Shown: piece after piece, positions 7,253 to 10,146 of the stretch
Layout: each line of letters opens with the position of its first letter
Position numbering within the stretch: the stretch's first letter is position 1
Assembly: GCA_937908275.1 (NCBI GenBank)
Contig: CALERA010000337.1
Span: 1-10,146 of the forward strand
Length of the DNA: 10,146 nucleotides
Origin: an uncultured Desulfarculaceae bacterium
GTDB lineage: Bacteria > Desulfobacterota > Desulfarculia > Desulfarculales > Desulfarculaceae
Reading direction: 5' to 3'
Program-made: the position numbers and the translations under genes
The notes under the pieces: model-generated
Seen by the model: the letters and a program-made list of their open reading frames with translations, nothing else
Database searches by the model: none
Told to the model about the DNA's origin: nothing

Positions 7253-7285
7253 ACGGCCATCCCGACCAGGGATGGCCGTTTTTTT
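7253..7285 (+). terminator. Intrinsic terminator in the symporter 5' leader (possible attenuator)
   Basis: A perfect 11-bp stem (ACGGCCATCCC, 7253-7263, with GGGATGGCCGT, 7269-7279) has a GACCA loop and runs into seven T's (7279-7285). It points along the plus strand, ends 16 bases before the symporter ATG, and has no plus-strand gene in the window before it. It should stop most transcription reaching the symporter from upstream unless it is relieved. On the minus strand it lacks a T-tract. Confidence 0.85.
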
Positions 7286-7301
7286 GCGCCTGGAGGATGA
7301 C

Positions 7302-8912
7302 ATGACGACCCGCCTGGTGGTGCTGGCCAGCTACTTCCTGATGGTCCTGGTGCTGGGCCTGTTGGCCAAGAGCAAAATCAAGGACAACCCCAGCCAATAT
7401 TTCCTGGCCGGCCGCAGCCTGCGCAGCTTCGTGCTCATCGGCACCATGGCCGCCACCAACTTCAGCGCCTTCACCGTCTTCGGGGCCTCGGGCGCGGGCT
7501 ATCGCGACGGCCTGGCCTTCTTCCCCATCATGGCCTTTGGCACCGGGTTCATGGCCCTGACCTTCTGGATCATCGGCCGCCGGGCCTGGGAGTGGGGCCA
7601 GCGCCACGACCTGGTGACCCCGGCCGAGCTGGTGGGCCAGATCTACGGCGGCCGGGCCCTCTCCGGCCTCTTCGCCCTGGTGCTGGTGGTCTTCACCGTG
7701 CCCTACCTGGCCCTGCAACCCCTGGCCGGCGGCCTGGTGCTGCAAGAGCTCTTCGGCCTGCCGCAATGGGCCGGGGCCGGGGTGGTGACCCTGGTCATCG
7801 TCTTCTACACCATGCGCGGCGGCATGAAGGCCGTGGCCTGGACCGACGTCTTCCAGGGCCTCTTGATGGTGATCCTGATGCTGGCGGCCATGTTCGTGGT
7901 GGCCAGCGCCGAGGGCGGCCTGAGCGAGGCCTTCGGCCGGGTGCACCAGGAGCACCCCGAGCTGTTCTCCCGCCCCGGCGGCCAGGGCAAATACCTGCCC
8001 GGGGTCTGGTTCAGCTACATCCTGCTCTGGTTCTACTGCGACCCCATGTTCCCCCAGCTCTTCCAGCGCTTCTACTCGGCCAAGAATCCCCGGGGCCTGG
8101 CTCGCAGCGCCCTGTGGTACCCCGGCATCTGCACCGTGGTCTTCGCCCTGCCCATCGCCCTGGGGCTCCTGGGTCACCTGGAGTTCGCCGGGCTGAGCGG
8201 CAAGGCCGCGGACAACATCCTGCCCCTGCTGGCCACCAAGGTGGGTGGCGACCTGTTGGGCACCTGCATCCTGGCCGCCGGCCTGGCCGCCCTGATGTCC
8301 ACCATGGACTCCCAGCTCCTGACCCTGTCCTCCATCTTCACCCGCGACATCCTGCCGTTCTTTTCCCGTCGCGCCGAGATTTCGCCCCTTTGGGGCCGGG
8401 GCTTCGTGCTGCTCCTGGCCCTGGCCGGCTGGGCCCTGGCCATCAAGCCGCCGGCCACCATCCTGCAGATCGCCACCCAGGCCTTCACCGGTTTCGCGGC
8501 CCTGTTTCCCACCGTGCTCTTCGGGCTCTACCTGCCCCGGCCCCGGGTGGCGGCCGGGATGGCCTCGATCCTGGTGGGCCAGGCCCTGCTGCTGGCCTAC
8601 GCCCTGGGCCTGCTGCCCTCCCCCCAGGCGGTGCTGCCAGCGGTGCCGGTGATGGCCGCCTCCACCCTGGTCTACCTGGTGGCGCACGTCCTGGCCGGCT
8701 CGCCCCTGCGGCCGGCGGTCTCCCCCCGGGCCTGGCTCTTCGCCGGCCTCTTCGGCCTGATCTTCCTGGCCTCCCAGGACTACTGGCGCTGGGACCAGGT
8801 GGGCGGCCTCTGGCTGGGCTGGCCGGTCTGGGCCTGGTATTTCGTGGGCCTCAGCGGCCTGCAAACCCTGGCCATGTGGTGGTGGCTGCGCCCGGCGCGC
8901 GCCCGGGCCTAG
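7302..8912 (+). CDS. Sodium:solute symporter (SSS family)
   Basis: This 536-residue integral membrane protein belongs to the sodium:solute symporter family (TC 2.A.21, LeuT fold), which couples Na+ entry to uptake of a small solute. Family signs are the YFLAGRSL segment after the first helix (33-40), the signature RGGMKAVAWTDVFQG (172-186) on the cytoplasmic side of a helix, and AAGLAALMSTMDSQLLT (325-341), which corresponds to the helix carrying serines of the Na2 sodium site. There are about a dozen hydrophobic helices throughout. I chose the ATG at 7302 for its GGAGG site 5 bases upstream; the frame is open further upstream to a TTG at 7200, but that would translate the promoter and terminator. 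The substrate cannot be told: no transport partner or catabolic gene lies nearby. Expression may depend on read-through of the leader terminator. Codons are strongly G/C-ending, like lepB and unlike the glycosyltransferase. Confidence 0.93.
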   Translation: MTTRLVVLASYFLMVLVLGLLAKSKIKDNPSQYFLAGRSLRSFVLIGTMAATNFSAFTVFGASGAGYRDGLAFFPIMAFGTGFMALTFWIIGRRAWEWGQRHDLVTPAELVGQIYGGRALSGLFALVLVVFTVPYLALQPLAGGLVLQELFGLPQWAGAGVVTLVIVFYTMRGGMKAVAWTDVFQGLLMVILMLAAMFVVASAEGGLSEAFGRVHQEHPELFSRPGGQGKYLPGVWFSYILLWFYCDPMFPQLFQRFYSAKNPRGLARSALWYPGICTVVFALPIALGLLGHLEFAGLSGKAADNILPLLATKVGGDLLGTCILAAGLAALMSTMDSQLLTLSSIFTRDILPFFSRRAEISPLWGRGFVLLLALAGWALAIKPPATILQIATQAFTGFAALFPTVLFGLYLPRPRVAAGMASILVGQALLLAYALGLLPSPQAVLPAVPVMAASTLVYLVAHVLAGSPLRPAVSPRAWLFAGLFGLIFLASQDYWRWDQVGGLWLGWPVWAWYFVGLSGLQTLAMWWWLRPARARA

Positions 8913-8924
8913 GGAGTTAAACCC

Positions 8925-8953
8925 TTTACACGCCTGGAGCCAGGGCGTATGCT
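8925..8953 (+). promoter_or_regulatory. Promoter of the lepB pair
   Basis: TTTACA (8925-8930, five of six) and TATGCT (8948-8953, four of six) are separated by exactly 17 bases in the gap between the symporter stop and the first lepB. The spacer holds a small palindrome, CCTGG-AG-CCAGG (8933-8944), which could be an operator. A transcription start near 8960 would leave a leader of about 90 bases. Confidence 0.6.
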
Positions 8954-9052
8954 TCCCGGCACGATTTATCCACTCGCGCCGGGAGCTTGCCGTGGCGTCA
9001 CCCGAGAGGACCTCGCCGCCCAGCCCGCCCGGCCGTCCGCGCTGGAGAGGGC

Positions 9053-9724
9053 ATGCTGGGGTTGCAACGCCATGAGGAACGCCTGACGGGCCGCGAGGGC
9101 GGCAAGCCGCGCTCGGTCTTCCGCGAATACTTCGAGGCCCTGCTCTGGGCCGTGGTCCTGGCCCTGGTCATCCGCACCTTCGTGGTCCAGGCCTTCAAGA
9201 TCCCCTCCGGCTCCATGAAGCCCACCCTGCTGGTGGGCGACCACCTCCTGGTCAGCAAATCCTCCTATGGCATCAAGCTGCCCTTCTCCGAGAAGGTGGT
9301 GATCCCCATCGGCCAGCCCGAACGGGGCGACATCGTGGTCTTCCGCTTCCCCGAGGACCGGGACAAGGACTTCATCAAGCGGGTGATCGGCCTGCCGGGC
9401 GAGACGCTGGAAGTGCGCAACAAGCAGGTCTACATCAACGGCAAGCCCCTGGACGATCCCTGGGGCCGCTACTCCGACCGGGTGATCCTGCCCCCGGGCA
9501 TCCAGCCCCGGGACAACTTCGGCCCGGTGACGGTGCCGGCCGATCAATATTTCGTGATGGGCGACAACCGCGACCAGTCCTATGACTCGCGCTTCTGGTT
9601 CGGGGGCAAGGGCGGTTTCGTGCCCATCCAGGACATCCTGGGCCGGGCGGTGGTGATCTACTGGTCCTGGGAGGACGACACCTTCGGGGTGCGCTGGTCC
9701 CGCCTGGGCCATCTGATCAAATAG
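9053..9724 (+). CDS. lepB: Signal peptidase I, first tandem copy
   Basis: This 223-residue membrane-anchored serine protease cleaves signal peptides from secreted proteins on the outer face of the cytoplasmic membrane. A single N-terminal anchor (about 28-46) is followed by the nucleophile segment IPSGSMKPTLLVGD with S54. The general-base lysine is K109 in DFIKRVIGLPGE, and the conserved box MGDNRDQSYDSR is at 169-180, so the catalytic dyad is intact. I chose the ATG at 9053 for its GGAG site 5 bases upstream. The frame is open to a TTG at 8987, but that start has no properly spaced site and adds an arginine/proline-rich stretch. A second lepB begins 27 bases after the stop without an intervening terminator, so both are probably one transcript. 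Confidence 0.95.
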   Translation: MLGLQRHEERLTGREGGKPRSVFREYFEALLWAVVLALVIRTFVVQAFKIPSGSMKPTLLVGDHLLVSKSSYGIKLPFSEKVVIPIGQPERGDIVVFRFPEDRDKDFIKRVIGLPGETLEVRNKQVYINGKPLDDPWGRYSDRVILPPGIQPRDNFGPVTVPADQYFVMGDNRDQSYDSRFWFGGKGGFVPIQDILGRAVVIYWSWEDDTFGVRWSRLGHLIK

Positions 9725-9751
9725 CCTCAACCGCCAAGGTTAGGGTTGGCC

Positions 9752-10146
9752 ATGCTCAGCACGCCAAATCCCCGGTCCGAGGCCAAACCGGCGAGATCCT
9801 GGCTTTACGTCCTGCTGAGCATCGTAGGTCTAGCCTTTCTCATAATCCTGGTCATGGCCAAACCCCTGGTGGTGGCCTTCAGGATGCCCGCAGGTTCCAT
9901 GAAGCCAAGTCTTCTGGTTGGCGACCTTTTTCTGGTCAACAAGGCATCCTACGGCGTCAAGCTGCCCTTCTCCGAGAAGGTGGTGATCCCCATCGGTCAC
10001 CCCGGGCGGGGCGACATCGTGGTCTTCCGCTTTCCCGAGAACCGGGACAAGGTCTTCATCAAGCGGGTGATCAGCCTGCCGGGCGAGACGGTGGAAGTGC
10101 GCAACAAGCAGGTCTACATCAACGGCAAGCCCCTGGACGATCCCTG
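9752..10146 (+). CDS. lepB: Signal peptidase I, second tandem copy, cut by window end
   Basis: An open frame runs from the ATG at 9752 to the end of the window (131 codons plus two bases). It encodes an N-terminal membrane anchor (about 17-36), the nucleophile segment MPAGSMKPSLLVGD with S49, and the general-base lysine K104 in VFIKRVISLPGE. The C-terminal box lies beyond the window. A weak AGGG ribosome site is about 8 bases upstream, and coupling to the first copy is likely. From the codon for K70 onward it is about 95% identical in DNA to the first copy, whereas the preceding 90 bases are only about 74% identical and use more A/T-ending codons (CCA AGT CTT, GTT, CTT TTT). Both catalytic residues are present, so it is probably active if the rest is intact. 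Confidence 0.93.
   Translation, partial: MLSTPNPRSEAKPARSWLYVLLSIVGLAFLIILVMAKPLVVAFRMPAGSMKPSLLVGDLFLVNKASYGVKLPFSEKVVIPIGHPGRGDIVVFRFPENRDKVFIKRVISLPGETVEVRNKQVYINGKPLDDP

Noticed and set aside
7161..8864. 567-codon minus-strand frame opposite the symporter
   Set aside because: Its translation is dominated by G, Q, H, E and A, as expected from the complement of GC-biased membrane-protein codons, and it would run through the terminator and the tRNA promoter.
8955..8983. Inverted repeat CCCGGC/GCCGGG before lepB as a hairpin or terminator
   Set aside because: It has only six pairs around a 17-base loop and no T-tract, so it is too weak to call in such GC-rich DNA.
8992..9075. 27-codon frame starting GTG, with GGGAG 6 bases upstream, overlapping the lepB start
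   Set aside because: The ribosome site is plausible and a leader peptide is possible, but the product is a proline/arginine-rich string with no coding signal, and the overlap with lepB can be chance.

Overview
The window is a GC-rich bacterial contig end, probably from a Gram-negative organism: it carries LPS-type CDP-sugar genes, a CCA-encoding tRNA and a proteobacterial style of signal peptidase. A deltaproteobacterial (Desulfobacterota) source is my guess from overall character only. The first 47 bases are not genomic. They match the Illumina P5/TruSeq read-1 adapter, so the left edge is an untrimmed assembly end and the gene cluster there is cut by the assembly.

Left block, minus strand, read right to left from 6654 to 60: a family 2 glycosyltransferase fused to a TPR-like region, then rfbF/ddhA (glucose-1-phosphate cytidylyltransferase), rfbG/ddhB (CDP-glucose 4,6-dehydratase), rfbH/ddhC (PMP and [2Fe-2S] 3-dehydrase), and a ThDP-dependent acetolactate-synthase-like enzyme. 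The last four genes overlap or nearly abut. The first three sugar genes make the CDP-4-keto-3,6-dideoxyhexose precursor. The ThDP enzyme directly after rfbH matches the logic of YerE of Yersinia pseudotuberculosis, which adds a two-carbon unit from pyruvate to C4. The block is therefore best read as a partial pathway for a branched-chain 3,6-dideoxyhexose (yersiniose-like), with the first gene a candidate glycosyltransferase for the surface glycan. The electron-donating reductase for RfbH and a YerF-like reductase are not in the window.

Middle, 6655-7301: about 340 bases with no convincing gene, then tRNA-Asn(GTT) on the minus strand with its own promoter and a strong intrinsic terminator. 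A divergent plus-strand leader follows, with a candidate promoter, an imperfect direct repeat and an intrinsic terminator sitting just before the ribosome binding site of the next gene.

Right block, plus strand: a sodium:solute symporter, then a promoter and two tandem signal peptidase I genes (lepB), the second cut by the window end. The two lepB copies are about 95% identical over their last shared 188 bases but only about 74% just upstream. This abrupt change suggests gene conversion.
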